From assembly GCF_028993635.1 (NCBI RefSeq), contig NZ_CP118631.1, positions 5,642,001 to 5,706,000 on the forward strand: DNA of 64,000 bases. The letters run 5' to 3'. Below the pieces are notes generated by a model. The model had not been told where the DNA came from and ran no database searches. It saw nothing but the letters and a program-made list of their open reading frames with translations. Made by a program: the position numbers and the translations under genes. Shown piece after piece: positions 17,598 to 26,675 of this stretch (position 1 is the stretch's first letter; every line of letters starts with the position of its first letter). The DNA is from Mucilaginibacter sp. SJ. Its GTDB lineage: Bacteria > Bacteroidota > Bacteroidia > Sphingobacteriales > Sphingobacteriaceae.

Positions 17598-17659
17598 CCA
17601 ATGTCATTATTCGGGCAAACCGTCATCATTCTGTCGGCGACAGCCCCTCAATACTTTTA
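17595..17659 (+). promoter_or_regulatory. Tandem Fnr-like dyads and -7 box, ccoN promoter
   Basis: The distal dyad is TGACCAATGTCA (17595-17606, perfect), the proximal dyad AAACCGTCATCA (17617-17628, right half intact), and the box TACTTTTA (17652-17659, one mismatch). Spacings are 10 and 23 bp. The ccoN ATG lies 25 bp after the box. The oxidase structural genes therefore have a promoter separate from that of ccoI-ccoS. Confidence 0.83.
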
Positions 17660-17683
17660 CACCATCAAATTATTTAATATCAT

Positions 17684-19810
17684 ATGCAGCCCGAAAATTT
17701 TTACTATGACAACAAGATCGTCCGTAATTTTGGTATCGCCACGGTGATCTGGGGTATAATTGGGATGACCGTAGGCCTCATCGTAGCCATACAATTGTAT
17801 AGCCCGGGGATGAACATGGGCAACCAATACACTACATTTGGCCGCATCCGGCCCTTACACACCAACGCGGTAATTTTCGCTTTTGTGGGTAACGCTATTT
17901 TTATGGGTGTTTACTATTCATTACAGCGGCTGTTAAAAGCGCGGATGTTTAGCGATGCCCTTAGCCAAATTCACTTTTGGGGCTGGCAGCTCATCATTGT
18001 TTCGGCTGTTATTACGTTGCCCTTGGGTTTAACCACCTCGCATGAATATGCCGAACTTGAATGGCCAATAGATATTGCAATTACCCTTATCTGGGTTGTG
18101 TTTGGCATTAATATGTTTGGTACCATATTTAAACGCCGCGAACGGCATTTATATGTTGCCATATGGTTTTACATAGCCACGTTTGTCACCATAGCCGTAT
18201 TGCATATTGTAAATTCATTTGAACTGCCGGTATCAGCCTTTAAAAGTTACATGGTATATGCCGGCGTGCAGGATGCACTGGTACAATGGTGGTATGGCCA
18301 CAATGCGGTGGCATTTTTCCTGACCACCCCATACCTGGGCATGATGTATTACTTTTTGCCCAAAATGGCCAACAGGCCTATCTATTCCTATAAGTTAAGT
18401 ATTCTGCACTTTTGGGCGCTCATTTTTATATATATCTGGGCTGGCCCGCACCATTTACTGTACACCACGCTTCCCGGTTGGGCGCAGTCATTAGGTGTGG
18501 CCTTTTCTATTATGCTGTTAGCACCAAGCTGGGGCGGCATGATCAATGGCTTGCTCACCCTGCGAGGTGCCTGGGATAAAGTTCGTGATGATGTGATCCT
18601 GAAGTTTATGGTAGTTGGCTTAACTGCTTACGGTATGGCCACGTTTGAAGGTCCTATGCTTTCATTGAAACAGGTGAACGCCATAGGTCACTTTACCGAT
18701 TGGATAATTGCCCACGTACACGTTGGCGCTTTGGGCTGGAACGGCTTTTTAACCTTTGCCATCCTTTACTGGCTTATTCCGCGTATTTATAAAACGCAGT
18801 TATATTCAAAAAAGATGGCCTCGTTTCATTTTTGGATAGGTACGCTCGGGATCCTGTTTTACGCTATACCAATGTATTGGGCTGGTTTTACCCAGGGTTT
18901 AATGCTTAAAGAGTTTACACCCGAGGGGATACTGAAATATCCCGCTTTTCTGGAAACAACGATGCGTATATTGCCTATGCATGTTATGCGTTCTGTGGGT
19001 GGTGGATTATACCTGCTGGGCGTTATTGTAATGGCTTATAACCTTTGCCGCACCGCGCTGCAGGGCAAGCTCGCCGCAAATGAGCCTGCCCAGGCTATGC
19101 CGCTGCCCGCTTTAAGCAAAACCGGGCATGAAGAAACATGGCACCGGGTATTGGAACGCCGCCCAATACAAATGATGATAGCCGCATTGCTGGTTATACT
19201 GGTAGGTACTTTTATTGAGTTGATGCCAACGCTAACCATATCATCAAATATCCCCACGATAGCGGCGGTAAAACCTTATACTCCGCTTGAGTTGCAGGGA
19301 CGTGATATTTATATCAGAGAGGGCTGCTCAAACTGCCACTCACAAACTGTAAGGCCTTTCCGCTCAGAAACCGAGCGCTATGGCGAATACAGCAAGGCGG
19401 GCGAATTTGTTTATGACCACCCGTTTCTATGGGGATCAAAACGTACCGGGCCCGACCTGGCGCGCGAGGGCGGCAAATATGGCAATGCCTGGCACTATAA
19501 CCACCTGATGGACCCACGCCTCATGTCGCCGGGGAGTATCATGCCAAATTATGATTGGCTGTTAACCCAAAATCTTGATACGGCTACCACGGCCGCCAAA
19601 ATAAAGGCCATGCGCACACTGGGTGTCCCGTATCCCGAAGGATATGAAAAAATAGCCAACAACGATCTTAGTAAACAGGAAAAAGAAATTGCTGATAACC
19701 TGTATAACGATCATATCAAAGTTAAAAACAATAAAGAAATAGTAGCCCTGATAGCCTACCTGCAACGTTTGGGTACCGATATCAAGGCGAGCAAAACCGC
19801 CGCTAAATAA
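17684..19810 (+). CDS. ccoN: cbb3-type cytochrome c oxidase, fused CcoN-CcoO subunit
   Basis: A 708-residue fusion of the catalytic subunit and the monoheme cytochrome c subunit of the high-affinity terminal oxidase, which reduces oxygen to water at the cytoplasmic membrane. Residues 1-475 hold about twelve membrane helices with the conserved histidines (RPLHTNAVIFAFVGN, WWYGHNAVAFFLT, AGPHHLLYT, DWIIAHVHVGALGWNG). After a further helix the CcoO part (about 535-700) carries one heme c site, Cys548-S-N-Cys551-His552, and an axial Met in MSPGSIMPNY. CcoN-CcoO fusion is known in Bacteroidota. Confidence 0.96.
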   Translation: MQPENFYYDNKIVRNFGIATVIWGIIGMTVGLIVAIQLYSPGMNMGNQYTTFGRIRPLHTNAVIFAFVGNAIFMGVYYSLQRLLKARMFSDALSQIHFWGWQLIIVSAVITLPLGLTTSHEYAELEWPIDIAITLIWVVFGINMFGTIFKRRERHLYVAIWFYIATFVTIAVLHIVNSFELPVSAFKSYMVYAGVQDALVQWWYGHNAVAFFLTTPYLGMMYYFLPKMANRPIYSYKLSILHFWALIFIYIWAGPHHLLYTTLPGWAQSLGVAFSIMLLAPSWGGMINGLLTLRGAWDKVRDDVILKFMVVGLTAYGMATFEGPMLSLKQVNAIGHFTDWIIAHVHVGALGWNGFLTFAILYWLIPRIYKTQLYSKKMASFHFWIGTLGILFYAIPMYWAGFTQGLMLKEFTPEGILKYPAFLETTMRILPMHVMRSVGGGLYLLGVIVMAYNLCRTALQGKLAANEPAQAMPLPALSKTGHEETWHRVLERRPIQMMIAALLVILVGTFIELMPTLTISSNIPTIAAVKPYTPLELQGRDIYIREGCSNCHSQTVRPFRSETERYGEYSKAGEFVYDHPFLWGSKRTGPDLAREGGKYGNAWHYNHLMDPRLMSPGSIMPNYDWLLTQNLDTATTAAKIKAMRTLGVPYPEGYEKIANNDLSKQEKEIADNLYNDHIKVKNNKEIVALIAYLQRLGTDIKASKTAAK

Positions 19811-19818
19811 CAAAAGCC

Positions 19819-20010
19819 ATGTTTAAGCAATTTACAGAACACATTTCGGGTGCCCAGGGTTACCTGTTATTTTCTCTGGGGATCTTCCTCGTATTTTTTA
19901 TTGTAGTAGCTATCCTGCTTTTCAGACTCAGGAAACGGCATGTAGATCATATGCGTAATCTGCCTTTGAAGGATAGTCATGGTGAATTCCTTAATTCTTA
20001 CAACTTATGA
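19819..20010 (+). CDS. ccoQ: CcoQ-like small cbb3 oxidase subunit
   Basis: A 63-residue protein with one membrane helix (YLLFSLGIFLVFFIVVAILLF) followed by a basic stretch (RLRKRHVDHMRNLPL). Size, topology and position between ccoNO and ccoP identify it as the CcoQ-type subunit, which stabilises the oxidase. It starts 8 bp after the ccoNO stop and overlaps ccoP by 4 bp (ATGA). Confidence 0.8.
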   Translation: MFKQFTEHISGAQGYLLFSLGIFLVFFIVVAILLFRLRKRHVDHMRNLPLKDSHGEFLNSYNL

Positions 20011-20915
20011 AATACCGCCGCCTGTTAATTTTACTTGTATTGATGATACCGTTACAACCGGCAATGGCCGCCGATGACAGCCTGATACCGGGCGATTTGA
20101 TGAACGAGATAGGGTATGGGGCAATTATAACCATGCTGGCATTGTTTATCGTAGCCATGCTGGTATTGCTCAGGGCGCTTAGGGTGTTAACAAAAATAAC
20201 GCTCCGGGCGCAGGGATATACAGAAGAGCAGATCATAGCGGAGATGAAACCCGTCAAAAAGGTTAAAAAGCCTAAAACAGAGGTTTGGAACAAATTGCTG
20301 TCGCTAAGGCCGATGTCTGAAGAAAAGGAGCTGATCATAGCACATGATTATGACGGTATCCAGGAGCTTAACAATCCTATTCCTGGCTGGTTCAGCTACC
20401 TGTTTTACATCACCATTATTTTTGCGGTTGGTTACATCCTCATTTATCATGTATTTGGCTTGGGGCAGTTGCAATATGATGAATATAAAACTGAGATGGC
20501 CCAGGCAGATATTGCCAAAAAAGAATACCTGAGCAAGGCCGCTAACCGGGTTGACGAAACCACAGTTAAACTCGTTACCGATCAGGCTGTACTGGTTTCG
20601 GGGCAGGCGATTTTTAAACAAAGCTGCGTTCCGTGTCACGGCGACCACGCGCAAGGGGTGGTTGGCCCCAACCTTACCGATGATTACTGGCTGCACGGTG
20701 GTAAGATCAATGATGTGTTTAAAACCATAAAATACGGCATACAGGCCAAAGGGATGCCCAACTGGGAGAAACAGTTATCGCCTAAGCAAATCTCGGATGT
20801 GGCAAACTATATAAAATCATTGCATGGCAGCAATCCGGCTAATCCTAAAGAACCGCAGGGCGAAAAAGATGCGGATGACAATGCGGCAAAAGGCAAAAAG
20901 ATAGCAAAAATATAA
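20007..20915 (+). CDS. ccoP: cbb3 oxidase cytochrome c subunit CcoP, single heme
   Basis: A 302-residue membrane-anchored cytochrome c that passes electrons to CcoN/CcoO. A signal peptide or first helix (residues 1-22) and a second helix (about 38-55) precede the CcoP_N signature DGIQELNNPIPGWFSYLFY (about 116-134). Only one heme c motif is visible, Cys207-V-P-Cys210-His211, with an axial Met in KGMPNW; classical proteobacterial CcoP has two. The C-terminus is a charged Lys/Asp/Glu-rich tail. It overlaps ccoQ by 4 bp and lies 5 bp before ccoG. Confidence 0.93.
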   Translation: MKYRRLLILLVLMIPLQPAMAADDSLIPGDLMNEIGYGAIITMLALFIVAMLVLLRALRVLTKITLRAQGYTEEQIIAEMKPVKKVKKPKTEVWNKLLSLRPMSEEKELIIAHDYDGIQELNNPIPGWFSYLFYITIIFAVGYILIYHVFGLGQLQYDEYKTEMAQADIAKKEYLSKAANRVDETTVKLVTDQAVLVSGQAIFKQSCVPCHGDHAQGVVGPNLTDDYWLHGGKINDVFKTIKYGIQAKGMPNWEKQLSPKQISDVANYIKSLHGSNPANPKEPQGEKDADDNAAKGKKIAKI

Positions 20916-20920
20916 CGATT

Positions 20921-22294
20921 ATGGATGGCTTACTGGCGGCAAAAGAAAACGGGAAAAGACAGTGGATGTATCCGCTGGTACGTAAAGGCAGGTTTTATAA
21001 ATGGAGAAGCTGGTTAAGCTATTTTTATCTCATTTTCTTTTTTGCTGGGCCGTTTTTACGAATCAATGGCCAGCCGTTGTTGCTGCTCAATGTGATAGAT
21101 CGACAATTTGTACTGCTGGGGCAGGTGTTTTGGCCGCAGGATATTTTTCTGTTTATGCTGGCTTCGCTTGTTTTTTTGGTTTGCGTGGTAATATTTACTA
21201 TTGCTTTCGGTCGTATTTTCTGCGGTTGGATCTGCCCTCAAACCATATTTATGGAAATGGTTTTCAGAAAGATAGAGATTTGGATAGAAGGGGATGCCAA
21301 TAAGCGTAAAAAGCTTGACGCTGGTGCCTGGACACGGGAAAAAATCATCAAAAAAACAGCCAAACATGCTTTGTTTGTATTGGTCTCCTTTCTGATCGCC
21401 AACACTTTCCTTGCTTATATCATCGGCAGCGAAAGCCTTGTTAAAATTATTGTTGAGCCTGTTACAGCCCATTGGGTTGGTTTTATCAGTATATGGGTAT
21501 TCACCATTGTATTTTATTTGATTTACAGCCAGGTACGTGAGCTGGTTTGCACATTGATATGCCCTTACGGGCGTTTACAAAGTGTATTGATTGATGAGCA
21601 TACTTTAGTAGTAGCTTATGACGATGTGCGCGGCGAACCACGGGGCAAGTTAAGCCGTAACGCGGACCCTTTTAACCTGAAAGGCGATTGCGTTGATTGC
21701 AGCCTATGCGTTGCTGTTTGTCCTACAGGTATTGATATTCGTAAAGGAACTCAAATTGAATGTATCAACTGTACCGCCTGCATAGATGCCTGCGACCAGG
21801 TAATGGACAAGATAGGAAAGCCCCGCAACCTGATTGGCTACTTCTCCGAAAATATGATCAGGCTGAAAGAAAAGCCCTCGTTTACCGGGCGCATGATGGG
21901 ATATACCGCGGTAATAACCGTGCTGGTAGCTGTACTTGGTTATTTTATTTTCAGCCGGAGCGATATGGATATCACCGTTATGCGCAGTGCGGGAATGCTT
22001 TATCAGCAGCAGCCGGGCGGCTACATCAGTAATATTTATAATGCCGAAATCATTAATAAAACCAATCAGGATAGAGTGATCAGGATAGGGGCGGATGATC
22101 CGGCTGTTAAGATCAGTTATATCCAGTCGCCCGGACCGGTTGCAAAGGGCGGATCGGCTAAAACGGTGTTTTTTGTCATGCTCCCTGCATCAAAAATACA
22201 TACCGCCAAAACTACCATTAAACTGAACCTGTTGCTTGGCGGTAAGGTGGTTCAATCTGTAAAAACCAATTTTATAGCACCAACAAATGATTAA
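20921..22294 (+). CDS. ccoG: CcoG/FixG membrane ferredoxin-type protein
   Basis: A 457-residue polyferredoxin that acts in copper reduction and delivery during cbb3 assembly. Several membrane helices come first, including the CGWICPQTIFMEMVF motif. Two 4Fe-4S cluster motifs follow (CVDCSLCVAVCP and CINCTACIDACD). A last helix (about residues 325-345) leads to a C-terminal immunoglobulin-like domain. It follows ccoP by 5 bp and its end overlaps the next frame by 8 bp, so it belongs to the ccoNOQP operon. Confidence 0.95.
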   Translation: MDGLLAAKENGKRQWMYPLVRKGRFYKWRSWLSYFYLIFFFAGPFLRINGQPLLLLNVIDRQFVLLGQVFWPQDIFLFMLASLVFLVCVVIFTIAFGRIFCGWICPQTIFMEMVFRKIEIWIEGDANKRKKLDAGAWTREKIIKKTAKHALFVLVSFLIANTFLAYIIGSESLVKIIVEPVTAHWVGFISIWVFTIVFYLIYSQVRELVCTLICPYGRLQSVLIDEHTLVVAYDDVRGEPRGKLSRNADPFNLKGDCVDCSLCVAVCPTGIDIRKGTQIECINCTACIDACDQVMDKIGKPRNLIGYFSENMIRLKEKPSFTGRMMGYTAVITVLVAVLGYFIFSRSDMDITVMRSAGMLYQQQPGGYISNIYNAEIINKTNQDRVIRIGADDPAVKISYIQSPGPVAKGGSAKTVFFVMLPASKIHTAKTTIKLNLLLGGKVVQSVKTNFIAPTND

Positions 22295-22718
22295 GCATAT
22301 GAACTGGGGAAAAGGAATAGTAATAGGCATGCTGGCTTTTATGAGTTACATTGTAGCCATGGGCGTTGCCATGTTCAGGCAGCCCGACGATGTCGATCCG
22401 CATTATTACGAAAAAGGGCTTGCGTTTAATGCCGATTATGATAAAGAGAAGCAAGTGCTTAGCGATAAAGCACAGCCATCAATCAGCATTAATAACAATA
22501 TCCTTTTAGTAAAGTTTGCAGGCCCGGTAAAGGGAGCAGTAGATTTAAAGCGCCCGGACGACGGCAAAATGGACAAACATATCAATCTGCAGAGCAACCT
22601 GGCGGGGAATGTGAATATCCCTCTGACTGATGTAAAGCCAGGTAGGTGGCAGCTGGTTTTTAATTGGGAAAACAAGGGCAAAAAATACCTGTATACCAAA
22701 GAAATATTTATACCATGA
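22287..22718 (+). CDS. ccoH: CcoH/FixH cbb3 assembly protein
   Basis: A 143-residue membrane-anchored protein with one N-terminal helix (GIVIGMLAFMSYIVAMGVAMF) and a periplasmic beta-rich domain ending KKYLYTKEIFIP. The motif DVDPHYYEKGLAFNADYDKE is typical of FixH, which is required for cbb3 assembly. An alternative ATG at 22299 avoids overlap with ccoG. The stop overlaps the next gene by 4 bp (ATGA). Confidence 0.92.
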   Translation: MIKHMNWGKGIVIGMLAFMSYIVAMGVAMFRQPDDVDPHYYEKGLAFNADYDKEKQVLSDKAQPSISINNNILLVKFAGPVKGAVDLKRPDDGKMDKHINLQSNLAGNVNIPLTDVKPGRWQLVFNWENKGKKYLYTKEIFIP

Positions 22719-23401
22719 GCCCCAGTCAAATCGCTTTTTTTATAGGCTCGTTCGGTAGTGTTCACTGTATAGGAATGTGCGGGCCGCTCGCCCTCGCTAT
22801 CCCCATTAACCACAGTAGCTTTTGGCTGCTCTTGTGGGATAAGTTGGTATATAACCTTGGGCGTACTATAAGTTACGCAACCCTCGGGTTAATAACCGGG
22901 CTCATCGGTAAGCAATTATGGCTTTCAGGTTTGCAGCAGGGGGTAAGCATCATTAGCGGGATACTGATCCTGCTGGCGGCCGGTTCAAGATTGTGGAAGT
23001 TGAAAATTCGTAACAAAAGTAGTGGCAACTGGCTGCTGAAGCCTTTTAATGCGTTGCTTACTTATGCGTTACAGCACCGGGCTGGCCATTTGGCCATAGG
23101 CTTGTTAAACGGCTTTTTGCCCTGCGGTTTTGTTTACCTGGCGCTCATAGGTGCGGTAAACACTTCATCAGTGGGTGCTTCCGTGCAATACATGATTTGG
23201 TTTGGTTTGGGTACCCTGCCTTTAATGCTGGCAGTCACTGTTGGCAGTGGATTTGTTAACCAGGGCATCCGAAGAAAGATGAACAGGATGGTTCCCTATT
23301 TTATGCTATGCCTTGGCGTCTGGTTTTTACTGCGCGGGCTCGCGCTTGACATTCCTTATCTGAGTCCGCCATCGGCCAGCGGAATCGTTATTTGTAAGTA
23401 A
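22715..23401 (+). CDS. TauE/SafE (UreH-like) family membrane protein
   Basis: A 228-residue integral membrane protein of the sulfite exporter TauE/SafE, urease-accessory UreH-like group, often found beside cbb3 genes and thought to help copper or cytochrome maturation. Features are SVHCIGMCGPLALAIP near the N-terminus, with the cysteines that suggest metal handling, and NGFLPCGFVYLALIGA. Six to seven hydrophobic segments are visible. The start is taken at 22715, overlapping the ccoH stop; an upstream in-frame methionine at 22664 lies inside ccoH and adds a charged, unlikely leader. Confidence 0.88.
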   Translation: MSPSQIAFFIGSFGSVHCIGMCGPLALAIPINHSSFWLLLWDKLVYNLGRTISYATLGLITGLIGKQLWLSGLQQGVSIISGILILLAAGSRLWKLKIRNKSSGNWLLKPFNALLTYALQHRAGHLAIGLLNGFLPCGFVYLALIGAVNTSSVGASVQYMIWFGLGTLPLMLAVTVGSGFVNQGIRRKMNRMVPYFMLCLGVWFLLRGLALDIPYLSPPSASGIVICK

Positions 23402-23462
23402 CACCATAGGTACATTGATGAGCCTCATGTTTATTCTAAATACATAATATTAAATTAATTAT

Positions 23463-25238
23463 ATGCACAGCTTTCATATACCTGTTTTAGGTTTGGGATA
23501 CTCTGTTGATACACCGCTAAAAGTGGCCCGGTACGGTATCTCGTCTGTTGTTTCAATTGTTGATGATGAACTCGTTGAGCGTATGCGGCAGTATCATTCA
23601 ACTCAAAATGGTTTGCCATTTACGCCTATTTTAAAAAGTGGGCCCGACAGCCGTTCAAAACGGATCACAGCCTATCTTAATTTATTAAACGAATTGGTAA
23701 ATAGGCAGTTTGAAGAACTTAAACAAATGCCATTTAAACAGGGAATGGACATCGACCGTTACTTCAACCTGCTACCTGAGGCGTCGTCTTTAAAGCAGGG
23801 TTACGAACTGATGAACGAGTATCCTGAGGGGGAACGTAAACAGATCTTTCAAGATCTTTTGCGCGCCAGAATGAACAAAGGCGCTATTGATGTAAATATC
23901 ATGGCCAAAGTTGATAAAATGAACTTTGATGCAGACGGCAATTATACCGGCGATACCCATACCGACGCGCTTGCTGCTTTAAAAGGCTTTGCTGAAAGCG
24001 ATCTGGGTTCATCAGTGGTACTTTCGGCGGGCATGAACCCGAGGCTGTACAGTTACCTGGAAACTTTTAAGTGTTTTTATCCTGATGGCAATAACGAGCT
24101 CCGTAAACGGATCGTTTTAAAGGTGAGCGATTTTCGTTCGGCGTTGATCCAGGCTAAGTTTTTAGCAAAGAAAGGGCTGTGGGTGTCAGAATTCAGAATT
24201 GAATCGGGCCTGAATTGTGGCGGGCATGCTTTTGCTACTGATGGCCTGCTGCTCGGGCCCATCCTGGAAGAGTTTAAACTGAAAAGGGAAAATATGATGC
24301 ACGAACTGCTTGACCTCTATCAACCTGCACTTGCCGAAAAGGGGTTTACAGAGGCCAGTCCGGCGCAAAAGATCAGCGTACAGGGTGGGATAGGCACTAT
24401 GCAGGAAGATGTTTTTTTGAGGAAGCATTATCAGATGGATGCTACTGGTTGGGGCAGCCCGTTCCTGCTGGTACCCGAAGCCACCAATGTTGATGAACAT
24501 ACGCTGCAACAATTGGCAGGCGCCGGCCATGATGATTTTTATGTAAGCTCGTCATCACCGCTGGGTATCCTGTTCAATAACTTCAGCAAAAGCTCGGGCG
24601 AAGAGCAAAGACTTAGCAGGATAGCAAATGGCAGGCCGGGTAGTCCCTGCAATAAAAAATATTTAGTATCAAATACCGAGTTTACCGAACATCCCATTTG
24701 CACAGCATCACGTGAGTACCAGCATCTGAAAATAAAACAGCTAAAACACAGTGAGCTTCCGGCAGATGAAATTCAAAAACAGATAGATGCTGTTACCGAA
24801 AAGGTTTGCTTATGCGAAGGGCTTTGTGCATCTGCTTATATCAAAAACGATATTCTGAAAGCCCGGGAAAACAAGGCAGTAACCATTTGTCCTGGACCGA
24901 ATATCGCCTTCTTTTCGGGAGTGTATACGCTTGATGATATGGTTGGCCACATTTATGGGCGCATCAACCTGCTTGAGGCAACAATCCGCCCTAACATGTT
25001 TATCAATGAGTTAAACCTTTACATCGATTACCTGAAAAAGGATATTTCGGACTATGTAGCAAACCTCAACGAAAAGAAAGGAAAATACCTACTCAAATTT
25101 AAAGACCAATTACAGCAGGGTATCACATACTATAAAGAACTGATCCCGCAAATAAGCAACCAAACCCAGGATTACCTGGAGCGCATGTTGAAAGACCTGC
25201 TCTTATCAGAAGAGAAACTGCAATTGCTAAATATCTAA
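23463..25238 (+). CDS. Uncharacterised cysteine-rich protein linked to cbb3 genes
   Basis: A 591-residue soluble protein without a signal peptide. The N-terminal half begins FHIPVLGLGYSVDTPLKVARYGISSVVSIVDD and later has VLSAGMNPRL and IESGLNCGGHAFATDG (Cys252); this pattern recalls FMN-binding TIM barrels such as nitronate monooxygenase, but only loosely. The C-terminal half carries Cys396, Cys413, Cys449-L-Cys451-x3-Cys455 and Cys476 (ICPGPN), enough to hold an iron-sulfur cluster. The last 80 residues are helical. It lies 61 bp after the SafE-like gene, ends in a terminator and probably belongs to the oxidase operon. I do not recognise a named function. Confidence 0.7.
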   Translation: MHSFHIPVLGLGYSVDTPLKVARYGISSVVSIVDDELVERMRQYHSTQNGLPFTPILKSGPDSRSKRITAYLNLLNELVNRQFEELKQMPFKQGMDIDRYFNLLPEASSLKQGYELMNEYPEGERKQIFQDLLRARMNKGAIDVNIMAKVDKMNFDADGNYTGDTHTDALAALKGFAESDLGSSVVLSAGMNPRLYSYLETFKCFYPDGNNELRKRIVLKVSDFRSALIQAKFLAKKGLWVSEFRIESGLNCGGHAFATDGLLLGPILEEFKLKRENMMHELLDLYQPALAEKGFTEASPAQKISVQGGIGTMQEDVFLRKHYQMDATGWGSPFLLVPEATNVDEHTLQQLAGAGHDDFYVSSSSPLGILFNNFSKSSGEEQRLSRIANGRPGSPCNKKYLVSNTEFTEHPICTASREYQHLKIKQLKHSELPADEIQKQIDAVTEKVCLCEGLCASAYIKNDILKARENKAVTICPGPNIAFFSGVYTLDDMVGHIYGRINLLEATIRPNMFINELNLYIDYLKKDISDYVANLNEKKGKYLLKFKDQLQQGITYYKELIPQISNQTQDYLERMLKDLLLSEEKLQLLNI

Positions 25239-25276
25239 AACAAAGAAACCGGGAATCGATCCCGGTTTCTTTGTTT
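25238..25276 (+). terminator. Bidirectional terminator between the cco region and hemN
   Basis: A perfect 17-bp stem: 25238-25254 pairs with 25260-25276 around a 5-nt loop (ATCGA). The stem has A-rich and T-rich ends, so it can stop the plus-strand oxidase transcript and the minus-strand hemN transcript that converges on it. Confidence 0.93.
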
Positions 25277-25302
25277 AACTGATAGTTGGTGTTGTCAAAG
25301 AC

Positions 25303-26670
25303 TTATCCGGTCATACTGAATAACTGCGTGGTAGGTTTATCGGCCCATAGGCGGGCATCAAGCGCCATACATATATTGCGTAAAAAGCGTTTACCCATGG
25401 GGGTAACAGTAATGCACCATGAATTTAATTCAACCAGCCCGTCCTGCTCAAATTGACGCATACGTTCTAACCCCTCTAAAAAAGCTTCACTTGTTTCATT
25501 ATGCAGGTTCCAGCAGGTTTTGCTGTTACACATGATATTTAAAATATGCCTGCGAATGCTCAGATCATCGGCCGTAAGCATATGTCCTTTAAATACCGGT
25601 AGCTGGCCGGCATTAACTAATTGCATGTATTCCTCTACTTTTTTTACATTTTGGGCAAAGGCATACCAGCTATCGCTTATGGAGGATACGCCCAAACCAA
25701 TCATTAATTGGGTATATTGATGGGTGTAACCCATGAAATTACGGTGCAGCGTACCATTTTGTTCGGCTAAGTAAAGGCTATCCGCGGGCAAGGCGAAATG
25801 GTCCATGCCAATTTCATGATAACCCAATGCTGTAAATAATTCGCGTCCACATTCATACAAAGCCCTTTTTTCATTAGCATCTGGCAGGTCGTTTTCGGTA
25901 AAACGGCGCTGGCCGGGTTTTATCCAGGGTACATGGGCATAACTGTAAAAAGCGATTCTATCGGGCATTAATTTCGCCACCTGGCTAATGGTATCCTTTA
26001 GCCCGTTGATGGTTTGAAGCGGGAGGCCATATATCAGATCGAAGTTAACGGATGTGTACCCGATCCGCCGGGCTTGCTGAGTAACCAGTTTTACCAGTTC
26101 AAAACTCTGGATCCGGTTAATGATAAACTGAACCCTGGGATCAAAATCCTGGATGCCGAGGCTTATCCTCCTGAAACCGAGATTGTATAAAACCTGTAAA
26201 TGATCAACAGTTGTATTGGCGGGGTGCGCCTCAAAGCTAAACTCGGCCCGGGGATGGATAGTTGATGAATTTAATATACCATTGATCAGTATGGCCAGGT
26301 GTTCGGGTTTAAAAAATGTAGGTGTGCCGCCGCCAAGGTGTATTTCCCTGATAACGGGTTTGCTTTCAAAGGTATTGAGATACATGGCCCATTCCATCAA
26401 AACAGCTTTAATGTATGGCTCTTCTACCCGGTGGTTTTTGGTGATGCGGGTATTACAACCGCAATAGGTACACAGACTTTCGCAAAATGGCAGGTGAATA
26501 TACAGGCTGATCCCGTCACGATCGTTACTCTCCTTAAAAGAAAGCGATACTGATTTTCGCCATTCCTCTTCGTCGAAGTTTTCAATGTTCCAATACGGTA
26601 CGGTAGGGTAACTGGTATAACGGGGAGCAGCAACGTTGTATTTATCAATAAGGTGCTGGGGGATTTTCAT
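25303..26670 (-). CDS. hemN: Oxygen-independent coproporphyrinogen III oxidase
   Basis: A 455-residue radical-SAM enzyme that decarboxylates coproporphyrinogen III without oxygen, letting heme synthesis continue when oxygen is scarce. The 4Fe-4S motif is Cys63-x3-Cys67-x2-Cys70 followed by Cys72 (CESLCTYCGC). An SAM-site GGGTPTF follows, and the typical N-terminus AAPRYTSYPTVPYW is present. The length matches HemN rather than the shorter HemW. It starts 5 bp after ldhA, so both are transcribed from the ldhA promoter with its Fnr-like module. Heme supply for the oxidase is its likely purpose here. Confidence 0.96.
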   Translation of the reverse strand: MKIPQHLIDKYNVAAPRYTSYPTVPYWNIENFDEEEWRKSVSLSFKESNDRDGISLYIHLPFCESLCTYCGCNTRITKNHRVEEPYIKAVLMEWAMYLNTFESKPVIREIHLGGGTPTFFKPEHLAILINGILNSSTIHPRAEFSFEAHPANTTVDHLQVLYNLGFRRISLGIQDFDPRVQFIINRIQSFELVKLVTQQARRIGYTSVNFDLIYGLPLQTINGLKDTISQVAKLMPDRIAFYSYAHVPWIKPGQRRFTENDLPDANEKRALYECGRELFTALGYHEIGMDHFALPADSLYLAEQNGTLHRNFMGYTHQYTQLMIGLGVSSISDSWYAFAQNVKKVEEYMQLVNAGQLPVFKGHMLTADDLSIRRHILNIMCNSKTCWNLHNETSEAFLEGLERMRQFEQDGLVELNSWCITVTPMGKRFLRNICMALDARLWADKPTTQLFSMTG

Positions 26671-26675
26671 AAATA

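Noticed and set aside
23416..23427. TGATGAGCCTCA before the 591-residue gene, a one-mismatch Fnr-like dyad
   Set aside because: No partner dyad lies 22 bp away on either side, and the box expected at 23451-23458 (TAAATTAA) fits poorly and would put the transcript start after the ATG. The gene is probably read from the ccoN promoter.
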